From NCBI GenBank assembly GCA_947496705.1, contig CANMDW010000001.1, forward strand, positions 558,001 to 622,000: DNA of 64,000 bases. The letters are read 5' to 3'. The stretch's first letter is position 1, and each line of letters begins with the position of its first letter. This document shows, piece after piece, positions 16,560 through 25,187 of this stretch. The position numbers and the translations under genes were made by a program. This DNA comes from an uncultured Aquimarina sp. (GTDB lineage Bacteria; Bacteroidota; Bacteroidia; Flavobacteriales; Flavobacteriaceae). A model generated the notes under the pieces. That model had not been told where the DNA came from, did no database searches, and saw only the letters and a program-made list of their open reading frames with translations.

Positions 16560-18272
16560 TTAGAGGTTTTCTACAAAACTTTCAAGTTTTTCAACTTCTA
16601 AGTAGATAGATAACTTCTTTTTTAAGCGATATTTTGTCTTTACAACACTGTCTGGGCTGATCCCTAACATTCCCGCAATTTCTTTATTAGACAATTTTAG
16701 CTTTAGTAAAGCGACTAATCTCATCTCGGCGTTAGTCAATTCGGGATTATCTTGTTTTAGAGTAAAGAAAAAGTTAGGATGCACTTCTTCAAATAGTGCT
16801 TTAAAATCTTCCCAATCCTCTTCGGTGAGTATAATTGCTTTACTGAGCTGCTGTAGGTTTTCTTGTTTTTGTGGTAACGCAGCCTGAGATTCCTCGATCT
16901 GTTTCTCAAACTCTTCAATCAATTTGTTTTTTTCTCTTATAGAGTTAGAAAAGCTCTGAAGTTCTTGTGTTTTTAGCTCTAGTTGTTTTTGAGCAGCCAT
17001 TAATTTGGTTTTAGCAATTTGTCGCTCTTGATTATGTAGATAGAAAATACCAAATAAAAAGACAATTTTTTCTATCGCATTTCCTGCTATAGAAAATGAA
17101 AATGTTTGTGCCATCGCATCATTATACTGGGTAATCCAGGTGATAGTTGACCCGATCATAATGAATAAAGTACCAGTAAATATAAAATATTTAAATCTAC
17201 CGGGAATGATGGTTATTAAAATAGTACTCACCAGCAGGAATGCAAGATTGGTTATGTTTACTTTTGGTAATAGGCTATAATAAGTGATCATATCTGTTAT
17301 GCCAAGATAAAATAGAATAACAACTGCTATAGAAGTTAATATCATATAAGTCTTAAAAATAGTACTCACCCATTTATTATGTTTTTCCAGGTTTAGATAA
17401 TCATGAACAAATAAGAGGTATAAAACAGCAGTGATTGGAAGGAATACACTATGTGGAATCGCCCATTTGAATGATAATAAAGTCGGTATTTGATAATACC
17501 CGGTAAAGAATAATACATGGGCCATACTATAGAATGCATAAAAAATATAACTCCTTTTGTATGCTGTAATAATCAAATAAAAATTTGCCAGTAAAACTAA
17601 AAATAAGACCCCAACGTATATGCTACTACTCCATAAATCAAACAACGCTTTTTCTTCTATGATTTGAGTATCACTTATATATACAAAATCAAAGCTTTTA
17701 AATGCAATATCATATAATACACCCGGGGTTTTGATATAATAGGTTTTGGATGAATTAGGCAATAGATAGTCTTTAATTTTGCCATCTGCGTTTTCTCCGC
17801 TATAGAATTTATTATTGAAATTATTGGGTAGAACTCCCTGATGTTCTTTGAAAAAATCAGTTTTAGAATCTGGTGAGAAAAACTGAACATCCCAGTCATT
17901 TGAAAACAATACAAAATCCCTTCTTACATCAGAGATATTGGCAATAATACACTTTAGCCAAATTGTTGATTTTGATGTATATACTTTTTCTTTATCATGA
18001 GAAACAAAATTATGCTGAAAATCTGAAGCACTAATCTGACCAAAAGATAAATTACCAGACATATCTTCATAAACAAAAAGTTCATGATCATTAAGAAATG
18101 CTTTTTCAGGAATTGGTTTCTGATCTATTATAAATACCTGTGAGAATGCAGAAATATTGAGTAACAAGAAGAAGGCAACAAATAACAAAAATATAAAAGT
18201 GTGCTTCTGTAATTTTTCTGGCATTTTTAAATCTGTAAGGGGTATTTTCTCAAAAATACTAGTTAATTTCAA
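16560..18272 (-). CDS. 7TM (7TMR-DISM) sensor with coiled coil and C-terminal LuxR-type HTH
   Basis: A 570-residue protein with a signal/membrane segment (about 25-45) and a periplasmic domain resembling 7TMR-DISM extracellular region 2 (about 50-190; note STIWLKCIIANISD). Seven membrane helices follow (about 205-410), then a coiled coil (about 415-480). The C-terminal helix-turn-helix has LTNAEMRLVALLKLKLSNKEIAGMLGIS (about 515-560). A membrane receptor directly joined to a DNA-binding domain is a known Bacteroidota architecture; target genes are unknown. The ATG at 18224 (MPEKLQ) is an alternative start and gives a more usual signal length. It is a monocistronic minus-strand gene. Confidence 0.82.
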   Translation of the reverse strand: MKLTSIFEKIPLTDLKMPEKLQKHTFIFLLFVAFFLLLNISAFSQVFIIDQKPIPEKAFLNDHELFVYEDMSGNLSFGQISASDFQHNFVSHDKEKVYTSKSTIWLKCIIANISDVRRDFVLFSNDWDVQFFSPDSKTDFFKEHQGVLPNNFNNKFYSGENADGKIKDYLLPNSSKTYYIKTPGVLYDIAFKSFDFVYISDTQIIEEKALFDLWSSSIYVGVLFLVLLANFYLIITAYKRSYIFYAFYSMAHVLFFTGYYQIPTLLSFKWAIPHSVFLPITAVLYLLFVHDYLNLEKHNKWVSTIFKTYMILTSIAVVILFYLGITDMITYYSLLPKVNITNLAFLLVSTILITIIPGRFKYFIFTGTLFIMIGSTITWITQYNDAMAQTFSFSIAGNAIEKIVFLFGIFYLHNQERQIAKTKLMAAQKQLELKTQELQSFSNSIREKNKLIEEFEKQIEESQAALPQKQENLQQLSKAIILTEEDWEDFKALFEEVHPNFFFTLKQDNPELTNAEMRLVALLKLKLSNKEIAGMLGISPDSVVKTKYRLKKKLSIYLEVEKLESFVENL

Positions 18273-18439
18273 CTTATATCATAAAGAAAGTTAAAAATAG
18301 AATTATTATTATCGGTATAAACCACACACATTATATTTTATCTTGGATCTAAATTTTTTACTCAAAGAAGAGTTCAATTTATATAGTTCGGGCTCATAAC
18401 TAATGGTGTAGTAATTTTATAAACTTACCTAAAAAGGGA

Positions 18440-19660
18440 TTATTTAGTTTTGAATCGCAGCTTCCCCGTCTCTATCTTGATCGCAGTTTTAGCCAATATA
18501 GTAAATACAAAAGCACCCAAAGCCCAAATGCCAAGAGTGACCCCAATCTCGATACCTGTAGGGGTGTATTCTGCAATTTTTCCATAAGGTCCGGGGATAA
18601 AACCGGGTACAATTAAACCAAATCCTTTTTCAATCCATATAGCAATAAAGAGTATAAAACATGCAAAATACAATACATTGAGATTGTTACGTAGTTTACC
18701 AAACGTAAGTATGACAGTGGCCAATACATTCAACGGAATCGCGGTCCAGATCCAGGGTAATAATGCAGTTTTGCCCTGTAATCCAAAGAATAAATAATAT
18801 GCACTTTCACTATGATGTGTAGGTGCATAAAACTCTTTGAATAATTCAGATATGAGCATGATCAGATTGATTTGAGCTGCTACCGTAACGATCATCCCGA
18901 TTTTTTTAATTGTTTTATCCTCAATTTTAAACGAAGTAAATGTTCTTATAATTGCCAATACCAAAATAATCAATGCCGGTCCCGCAGCAAAGGCCGATGC
19001 CAAAAAGCGGGGGCCTAATAGTGCATTATTCCAGAAAGGGCGTGCTTGCAACCCCTGATATAAAAAAGCAGTCACCAGGTGAATGGCCACTGCCCAGAAC
19101 ACAGATAAAATTGCTCCGGGAACATATATTTTAGGATTAGGGACTTTTCCCTGATAGCGTCTGAATAAAATATAAAACGGGATCGAAATATTTAAAAATA
19201 AATACCCGTTGAGCACAATTACATCCCAGGTAAGCATAGAATTTGGGAAGTTAAATACCCCAATGCCGGGGATCATATGCCACAAGACCGAAGGTCCTCC
19301 CATATCTGCTACTACAAAGGCCAGACACATAATCAACGCTGCAACCGCCAATCCTTCACCAATAAGAACAGCTTGCTTAAAGTCGATATCTTTTAAAATA
19401 TATGTTGGCATCACCAACATTACCGCTGCTGCAGCTACCCCGACCAAAAATGTAAAATTAGAAATATATAACCCCCAACTCACTCTATCGGTCATTCCGG
19501 TCGCGCTAAGACCATATTCTAACTGTACCGAATAACAATACATCCCTACAAGCATCACAAAGGTCAGAAATGCCATCCAGAGATGATATTTTTTTGAACC
19601 TTTGGTTGTGGTATCTAAGCTATCAATTACTAAACTTCTAAAAACTTTAAGTTGTCTCAT
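18440..19660 (-). CDS. NrfD/PsrC-type quinol-oxidising membrane subunit of nap operon
   Basis: A 406-residue protein with about ten membrane helices, of the NrfD/PsrC/DmsC family, which anchor molybdoenzyme complexes and exchange electrons with quinone. Recognisable features are GVAAAAVMLVMPTYILKD and WDVIVLNGYLFLNISIPFYI. It is the last gene of the nap operon, after the FeS subunit and a 155-bp gap containing a perfect palindrome. There are no napC, napG or napH genes here, so this NrfC/NrfD-like pair probably feeds NapAB. The precise electron route is inference. Confidence 0.82.
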   Translation of the reverse strand: MRQLKVFRSLVIDSLDTTTKGSKKYHLWMAFLTFVMLVGMYCYSVQLEYGLSATGMTDRVSWGLYISNFTFLVGVAAAAVMLVMPTYILKDIDFKQAVLIGEGLAVAALIMCLAFVVADMGGPSVLWHMIPGIGVFNFPNSMLTWDVIVLNGYLFLNISIPFYILFRRYQGKVPNPKIYVPGAILSVFWAVAIHLVTAFLYQGLQARPFWNNALLGPRFLASAFAAGPALIILVLAIIRTFTSFKIEDKTIKKIGMIVTVAAQINLIMLISELFKEFYAPTHHSESAYYLFFGLQGKTALLPWIWTAIPLNVLATVILTFGKLRNNLNVLYFACFILFIAIWIEKGFGLIVPGFIPGPYGKIAEYTPTGIEIGVTLGIWALGAFVFTILAKTAIKIETGKLRFKTK

Positions 19661-19728
19661 CTCAATTATTCATTTTGGCGTGACCTCCGCTACACTTCGG
19701 TCGGGCTATTCGTTACAACTCCTCGCTC

Positions 19729-19752
19729 TTCTCCCGATAGCTATCGGGAGAA
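19729..19752. repeat. Perfect 24-bp palindrome in GC-rich spacer
   Basis: The left half TTCTCCCGATAG is followed directly by its reverse complement CTATCGGGAGAA. It lies in a GC-rich stretch (19680-19810), unlike its neighbours, between the FeS and NrfD genes. It could act as an mRNA-stabilising or attenuating hairpin inside the nap operon, or be a dispersed repeat. Confidence 0.65.
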
Positions 19753-19815
19753 GGCTGTGGGGTTTTCACTGCTATCCCTGCCCGTCCGGTCAGGCGTGGC
19801 CTCACGCACTATTTG

Positions 19816-20937
19816 TCAATCCATAAAATACCAGAACTTGGGTTCTGTACCCAGATCTTCTTTTAGCCTGAACACTTTTTTATGCTCCAATACCCAACGT
19901 ATGGTACTATCCGGATCTAATAAATTTCCAAAAATTCTTGCTCCGGTCGGGCAAGCTTCCACACAAGCAGGATTTTTACCGGCTCTGGAACGTTGTACAC
20001 AAAACGTACATTTTTCCATCACTCCCTTTTTTCGCATTCGGTTTCCCAGATAGTGTTGATTTTTATTGACATCTTCTTCAGGAACTTTGGGCGTACTCCA
20101 ATTAAATCGTCGGCCATCATACGGGCAGGCAGCCATACAATATCTGCACCCTACACACCAGTCATAATCGATAACTACTAATCCGTCATCTTCTCGCCAG
20201 GTAGCTTGCACAGGGCATACATCTACACAGGGAGGATTATCACAATGAAAGCACTGTGTTCCCATATAGAAATGCCCTTCAGCCGGTACTTCATGATAAT
20301 AATTGTCATCGGCCTCATCAAACTTAAGGCCTTTTCCATCCTTCATTTCATGAATCCTTATATATTCCATCTGCGAATTTCGATCCTGGTTATTCTCTTC
20401 TACACAGGCACTCACGCAGTCCATATACCCCTGGCATTTGGAGATGTTGAATGCATATCCAAACAGTACATCTTTCTCTGCATTTTTTGAAGACACAGCA
20501 ATATTTTTCCCCTTACGTAATTGATAAGAACGCACCAATCGATCAACGGTTGCTTTCTTCTCATCATCTGTCATCAATTTATAATTTCCTTTGAATTGTT
20601 CTTCCCAGTCAATTTGTGCTTTTTCTTTAGCTTCATCATCGGCAGTTACACTACAGGATGTACTCACTGCTCCGGCTCCGATCAATAAACTGGCCGTTAA
20701 TTGCCTAAAAGCAGTGCGACGACTCATTTTTACATCAAAAACCTGATCAAAACCATCTTTTTTGCGTTCTTCACCAATAGCAGTATCTACGGCAGCATCA
20801 AAATCTTCATCACTCATATGAGCATCAGTCTGAGAACCACATCCTCCAGAAGGCTTCCCACAACCGCAAGATCCTGAGGTTTGCTTTGTCTTACTATTCA
20901 GATTTAATTTAAACCATTTGTTGCTATCAGTTCCCAT
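19816..20937 (-). CDS. Four-cluster ferredoxin subunit (NrfC/DmsB-type) of nap operon
   Basis: A 373-residue protein. The unusual N-terminus (about 15-45) is rich in Cys/Gly (CGCGKPSGGCG) and acidic. A Tat-like segment (MSRRTAFRQLTASLLIGAGA, about 70-90) follows. Then come four [4Fe-4S] Cys groups: CQGYMDCVSAC, CFHCDNPPCVDVCP, CVGCRYCMAACP, and CTFCVQRSRAGKNPACVEACP. The pattern is that of NrfC/DmsB electron-transfer subunits. It should carry electrons from the NrfD-type subunit to the operon's cytochromes. The signal is internal rather than N-terminal, so either translation starts later or the N-terminal extension stays as a cytoplasmic tail. Confidence 0.85.
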   Translation of the reverse strand: MGTDSNKWFKLNLNSKTKQTSGSCGCGKPSGGCGSQTDAHMSDEDFDAAVDTAIGEERKKDGFDQVFDVKMSRRTAFRQLTASLLIGAGAVSTSCSVTADDEAKEKAQIDWEEQFKGNYKLMTDDEKKATVDRLVRSYQLRKGKNIAVSSKNAEKDVLFGYAFNISKCQGYMDCVSACVEENNQDRNSQMEYIRIHEMKDGKGLKFDEADDNYYHEVPAEGHFYMGTQCFHCDNPPCVDVCPVQATWREDDGLVVIDYDWCVGCRYCMAACPYDGRRFNWSTPKVPEEDVNKNQHYLGNRMRKKGVMEKCTFCVQRSRAGKNPACVEACPTGARIFGNLLDPDSTIRWVLEHKKVFRLKEDLGTEPKFWYFMD

Positions 20938-20977
20938 TGTTATACTTTTATTAAAATCACAACATAGTGATATTAGA

Positions 20978-21604
20978 TTACTCTCGGTCTTTTACTTTTT
21001 GAGTGTTATAATTTGATGGCCATCTGGTTTTAAAACCAGGTTTGTGTGGGTCATGGCAGTTCACACAGGTCATCGATGCTCTGGGAGGTGCCCAACCTAC
21101 TATTTTTTTGCCATGAGCACCACCTTTCCAATCTTCAAACTGATTGGTATGACATTGGCTGCATAACTTATAACTTCTGTTATAATCAATGATATTGCCT
21201 GTCAAACTTTTTAAGTTATCCATCTCATCACCATTATGACAGGTAATACAGTTCATGGTATTTAGATCGGCGTGAGCTAATTTTATGTCCCAATGTGCCT
21301 TTTTTATGTCGCCACTTTGTAATTCAATTAATGGTTTGGTATGGCATTCTGTACATGCAAAAGATGTTATCTGGCTTTTTCGTTCAGGTATTAAAAATGT
21401 ATGCTCACCTTCTGTGATTTCTATAGTTTTAATTCCTTCCAGAAATTGTTCTGAAGAAATTGAAGTACCATGATAATTTTTACTTTCTGCTTCAATTTTA
21501 TCAGTGATGCTATGATATTCTCCTTCACTGTGTTTGCAAGAAGAAAATAATAGCAAACAGAAGAAAATACAGGTCAGAATATGTAGTATATGTTTATTCA
21601 TCAT
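20978..21604 (-). CDS. Tetrahaem cytochrome c lipoprotein of nap operon
   Basis: From ATG at 21604 (next codon also ATG) the protein has a lipoprotein signal ending LLLFSSC and four haem motifs: CTECH, CITCH, CSQCH and CVNCH. The frame is open 20 codons further upstream, but that region lies inside napB and would hide the signal. It overlaps the napB end by 11 bases, so translation is coupled. With His-rich spacing (HWDIKLAHADLN) it looks like a cytochrome c3/NapC-type electron carrier tethered by lipid. It probably links the FeS/NrfD module to NapB in place of NapC. Confidence 0.82.
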   Translation of the reverse strand: MMNKHILHILTCIFFCLLLFSSCKHSEGEYHSITDKIEAESKNYHGTSISSEQFLEGIKTIEITEGEHTFLIPERKSQITSFACTECHTKPLIELQSGDIKKAHWDIKLAHADLNTMNCITCHNGDEMDNLKSLTGNIIDYNRSYKLCSQCHTNQFEDWKGGAHGKKIVGWAPPRASMTCVNCHDPHKPGFKTRWPSNYNTQKVKDRE

Positions 21605-22295
21605 AGTTTTTATTGCTTCTGGTAAAAATCTCTGTATCTGTAACCTCTTTATTATTTGGAACATGACATTGACGACAATTAATACGATCAGGGTGGGTAA
21701 CTCTAATTTCCTTGGGTGCCGCAGGTCCGGCGTGACAGGATAAACAATTCTCCCGCATTTGTATTTGATGAGGAATCATAGGCGGGCTTCCGGGAAAAGC
21801 GTTATTTACACCAACTTTTGGAGGATGCACTTTGGCAAAATTCGTAGCGGTAAAAAGTGTTTTGGCATTTTGAGCAACGTGACATTGTCTGCAATTGATC
21901 ATTTCGGGATGTGGCGTTACAGGAGCATAGGCATTAAATTTGGCTACAAAACCGCCATTTTGGTGACATTGTAAGCAAGCATTTCCTCCCATACCTCTTT
22001 CTCCTTTAAGTAAAGGATGTGGAATACTTGGTGGTGCTCCCGGATATGCTCTGTTATTGTAATATGTATCTAGACTTCGTTGATGATCTTCATCAATAGG
22101 CATGTTAAGATATTCTAAAGCAAATTCTGAACGTGTAAACACTGCTTTTTCTGAGGGAATTTCAAGAACAGGAGTTTCATTTGTAATAGGAATGTATGCT
22201 TCTTTTAATCCTGTTTTATAACTGTAATTCCAAATGATGATAAAAGCTAAAAACAAGAGGGAAAATAATGATATGATACCTAATCGCTTCCTCAT
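21594..22295 (-). CDS. napB: NapB-like nitrate reductase cytochrome subunit with duplicated di-haem module
   Basis: A 233-residue protein with a membrane/signal segment (about 5-23). It has four CxxCH motifs at about 107-111, 135-139, 184-188 and 207-211. Ordinary NapB has about 150 residues and two haems. Here two similar modules follow each other: PGAPPSIPH...CLQCH...TPHPEMINCRQCH and PGSPPMIPH...CLSCH...THPDRINCRQCH. The second is the closer match to classic NapB. The start is 3 bases after the napA stop. It passes electrons to NapA. The N-terminal helix is not followed by a clear cleavage site, so it may be membrane-anchored. Confidence 0.87.
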   Translation of the reverse strand: MRKRLGIISLFSLLFLAFIIIWNYSYKTGLKEAYIPITNETPVLEIPSEKAVFTRSEFALEYLNMPIDEDHQRSLDTYYNNRAYPGAPPSIPHPLLKGERGMGGNACLQCHQNGGFVAKFNAYAPVTPHPEMINCRQCHVAQNAKTLFTATNFAKVHPPKVGVNNAFPGSPPMIPHQIQMRENCLSCHAGPAAPKEIRVTHPDRINCRQCHVPNNKEVTDTEIFTRSNKNYDE

Positions 22296-22298
22296 AGC

Positions 22299-24626
22299 TT
22301 ATACTTTTTCTACTTTAACGGCACATTTCTTATAGTCAGGTTCTTTGGATATTGGGCAAAAAGCATCTAGGGTAACATCATTAATCATCATATTTTCATC
22401 AAAGAAAGGCACAAAGACCTGACCTTTGGTAGGCAAACCTCTTTCATTTATTGATGCAGGTAATATGCATGATCCTCTACGTGAAGTTACTTTTACATTT
22501 TCTCCATTTTTAATTCCCAATGCTTTTGCGTCTTCTGGGTGAAACTCGATATAGGCACTTGGCATTGCTTTATGCAATACTGGAATCCTGCGTGTCATAG
22601 AACCTGTATGCCAATGCTCGATAACTCTTCCTGTATTGAGCCAAAAAGGATATGCTGCATCCGGGGATTCAGGAGCTGGTTCGTATGGTCGTTGCCAGAT
22701 CACAGCTTTACCGTCTGGTTTTCCATAGAAATGAAAATCTTCACCATTAGAACATGCGGGATCATATTTTGCATTGAAGCGCCATTGTGTGGATTTTCCA
22801 TTTACATAGGGCCATATTACTCCGGATTCTTTTTTTAGGACTTCCAAAGGAGCCATTCCGTGTTTTGCTCCTTCATGAAACTGTCTATATTCGTTATAAA
22901 TTTCTTCGACATGATTTTCTTCACTATAAGGAAATAAATCACCATACCCCATTCGTTTTGCAACTTCAATCGTCATCCAAGCATCTGGAGTTGTTTCTCC
23001 TGGTCCCTCTACCATTTTATCCCAATGTTGCGTTCTTCGTTCAGAATTTCCATACAATCCACTTTTTTCTATATGCCACGATGCTGGTAAAATAACATCA
23101 GCAACATCAGATGTTGGTGTTGGAAAAACGTCTGAAACTACAACAAAACAAGAGTCTTTTTCCATACCAGGGCGATAACGACTTGTCTTTGGTAATGAAA
23201 CCAATGGATTAGTTACTTGTGTCCAAATAAATTTAATATCTCCACGATCAACTGCCCTAAACATTTCTGTAGCATGATATGTTGGTTTGGCAGGAATACG
23301 CTCATAAGGCACTTTCCATATTTTGGCTGCCAAACGCCTGTGTTTTTCATTCATTACGACTCCTTTTGGCAACTTGTGGGTAAAAGTACCTACTTCTCTT
23401 GCTGTACCACAAGCAGAGGGTTGCCCTGTTAACGAGAATGGCCCATTACCTGGCTGTGAAATTTTTCCGGTAAGTAAATGAATATTATATACCAAGTTAT
23501 TGATCCAGGTTCCTCTTGTATGCTGATTCATTCCCATACACCAATAAGAAACTACTTTTTTATTTGGATCGCCGTATATAGCAGCCAAATATTTAATATC
23601 TTTCACAGATACTTTTGAGTACTTTGCTACCTTTTCTGGAGTATAGTCTTCTAAGAATTTTTTATAGTCTTCAAAATTTATTTTTTGTGGCTTATCATTA
23701 AATTTATAATTATCCTCTAAACCATATCCCATATTAGTTAGCCCTTTACTAAAATTACAGTGCTTCTCTACAAAAGATTGGTTTACCCACCCATTATTAA
23801 TAATTTCATAGCAAATAGCATTAGCAACTGCCAAGTCGGTTTGAGGTTCGAATAATATAGATTTATCAGAGGCAGTACTAGAACGAGTTGTACGTGTAGC
23901 AAAATCAATAATCTTAGCGCCTCTTCTGCTTTTTTGTTCTAACATCCTGGAAAATAATACAGGGTGCATTTCTGCCATATTATTTCCCCATGTAATAAAA
24001 TAGTCTGCATGGTCGATATCTTCATAACAACCCATAGGTTCATCGGCCCCAAAAGTGGTTAAGAAACCAGCTACGGCACTTGCCATACATAATCGAGCAT
24101 TACAATCTAAATTATTAGTACCAATAGCACCTTTCATTAATTTAGATGCAACATATCCTTCAGGAATTGTTGATTGCCCAGAGGTGTACATTGCTACAGC
24201 ATCTTTACCATGCTTTTGAATAGTTTCCTTCATTTTATTGGCAACAATATCTAAAGCCTCATTAAGAGGTGTTTTTACGTATTGACCATTTTTCTTTACC
24301 AACGCATGAGTTAATCTATCTTTTGATTGAATACACATGGTTTGATGATATCCTTTTACACAAAGTAATCCTTTATTAACAGCACTGTTAGGATCTCCTT
24401 TTACAGCTATTGCTTTTCCATTTTCGGTACCTACCAGAATACCACATCCTACACCACAAAACCTACAAGGTGCTTTTTTCCAATCAAGATTAGCTCCATT
24501 GGGAATTCCTTCCTCTTGTTCGCTGGCAAATATAATCCCGGGAAACATTGTTGCGGCTGCAGTCATCGCAGATAGCAGGGCCATTTTTTTAATAAAACTT
24601 CTTCTATTGGTTAGAGCGGTATACAT
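22299..24626 (-). CDS. napA: Periplasmic nitrate reductase catalytic subunit NapA
   Basis: A 775-residue molybdopterin oxidoreductase with a Tat signal (NRRSFIKKMALLSAMTAAA). The N-terminal [4Fe-4S] cluster uses Cys 54, 57, 61 and 89 (CRFCGVGCG ... GLLCVKG). The Cys at about 180 (NARLCMASA) is the expected molybdenum ligand, as in NapA. The C-terminal molybdopterin-binding domain has LNTGRVIEHWHTGSMTRR. It reduces nitrate to nitrite in the periplasm. It is preceded by the chaperone gene napD (4-base gap) and followed by napB. No nitrite reductase gene is in the window. Confidence 0.95.
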   Translation of the reverse strand: MYTALTNRRSFIKKMALLSAMTAAATMFPGIIFASEQEEGIPNGANLDWKKAPCRFCGVGCGILVGTENGKAIAVKGDPNSAVNKGLLCVKGYHQTMCIQSKDRLTHALVKKNGQYVKTPLNEALDIVANKMKETIQKHGKDAVAMYTSGQSTIPEGYVASKLMKGAIGTNNLDCNARLCMASAVAGFLTTFGADEPMGCYEDIDHADYFITWGNNMAEMHPVLFSRMLEQKSRRGAKIIDFATRTTRSSTASDKSILFEPQTDLAVANAICYEIINNGWVNQSFVEKHCNFSKGLTNMGYGLEDNYKFNDKPQKINFEDYKKFLEDYTPEKVAKYSKVSVKDIKYLAAIYGDPNKKVVSYWCMGMNQHTRGTWINNLVYNIHLLTGKISQPGNGPFSLTGQPSACGTAREVGTFTHKLPKGVVMNEKHRRLAAKIWKVPYERIPAKPTYHATEMFRAVDRGDIKFIWTQVTNPLVSLPKTSRYRPGMEKDSCFVVVSDVFPTPTSDVADVILPASWHIEKSGLYGNSERRTQHWDKMVEGPGETTPDAWMTIEVAKRMGYGDLFPYSEENHVEEIYNEYRQFHEGAKHGMAPLEVLKKESGVIWPYVNGKSTQWRFNAKYDPACSNGEDFHFYGKPDGKAVIWQRPYEPAPESPDAAYPFWLNTGRVIEHWHTGSMTRRIPVLHKAMPSAYIEFHPEDAKALGIKNGENVKVTSRRGSCILPASINERGLPTKGQVFVPFFDENMMINDVTLDAFCPISKEPDYKKCAVKVEKV

Positions 24627-24630
24627 ATTG

Positions 24631-24870
24631 TTAATTGTTTTGAGGGGTATTAAATCCTGAAACCATGGCCAGTAATTTAAGGCTTTCTATCGCTTCTATC
24701 TTTTCTTTTAAAGATTCTTCTTCGCTCTCATTTTCGGTTTCAGTGACCAAAATGAGTACCTCTTTATTCTGAGCAGGTGTGACTTCACATTGATGTAGTA
24801 CAGATAATGCTTTGATAAGTTCGTTTTTTTTACCTGTGTGTGGATGGGCTAAGTAACTCTTAATAGGCAT
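24631..24870 (-). CDS. napD: NapD-type chaperone for NapA
   Basis: A 79-residue ferredoxin-fold protein. It starts MPIKSYLAHPHTGKKNELIK and contains VTPAQNKEVLILVTETE and a C-terminal LLAMVSGF. This matches the NapD pattern: a small cytoplasmic protein that binds the NapA Tat signal until the cofactor is inserted. Position directly before napA supports it. It is the first gene of the operon; an FNR-type site lies 160 bp upstream. Confidence 0.82.
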   Translation of the reverse strand: MPIKSYLAHPHTGKKNELIKALSVLHQCEVTPAQNKEVLILVTETENESEEESLKEKIEAIESLKLLAMVSGFNTPQNN

Positions 24871-25030
24871 ATTTCTGATTTAGTTATTGGTTGTGGTTTT
24901 AATAGAATGAACTCAAGATGAGTTTAGTAATTAACCAGAATCAGTTATGAAAGAAGTACAATGGTTCATAGTTAGAAATGAAATGTGGTTATTAAGGTAC
25001 AAAATTTACCTTATAAATTCTGAGATACTA

Positions 25031-25042
25031 TGACATTTATCA
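25031..25042. promoter_or_regulatory. FNR/CRP-type site upstream of nap operon
   Basis: TGACATTTATCA, 160 bp before the napD ATG. Read towards napD, the site is followed by TAGTATCTCAG, exactly as at the ccoI site (34861), which suggests a shared promoter arrangement. The 317-bp region 24871-25187 otherwise holds only the pckA terminator and a long untranslated leader. Confidence 0.7.
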
Positions 25043-25150
25043 TATGTTAAAGACACATTAATTAATAAGATCATTGTATTCTAAGCTGATACTATAATAG
25101 GACTATCCATTTATGATCATGAGTCTCAAGGCCATTTCCCTGATCAAAGA

Positions 25151-25178
25151 AAAAGGGTACTTTTAACAGCACCCTTTT
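25151..25178 (-). terminator. Terminator of pckA
   Basis: An 8-bp perfect stem AAAAGGGT / ACCCTTTT with a 12-base loop begins 10 bases after the pckA stop. In the minus direction it ends in a T-rich run. Confidence 0.7.
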
Positions 25179-25187
25179 AGCAAATTA

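Noticed and set aside
22539..23095. Plus-strand ORFs of 99-102 codons opposite napA
   Set aside because: Both are shadows of the strongly supported napA gene and show no independent coding features.
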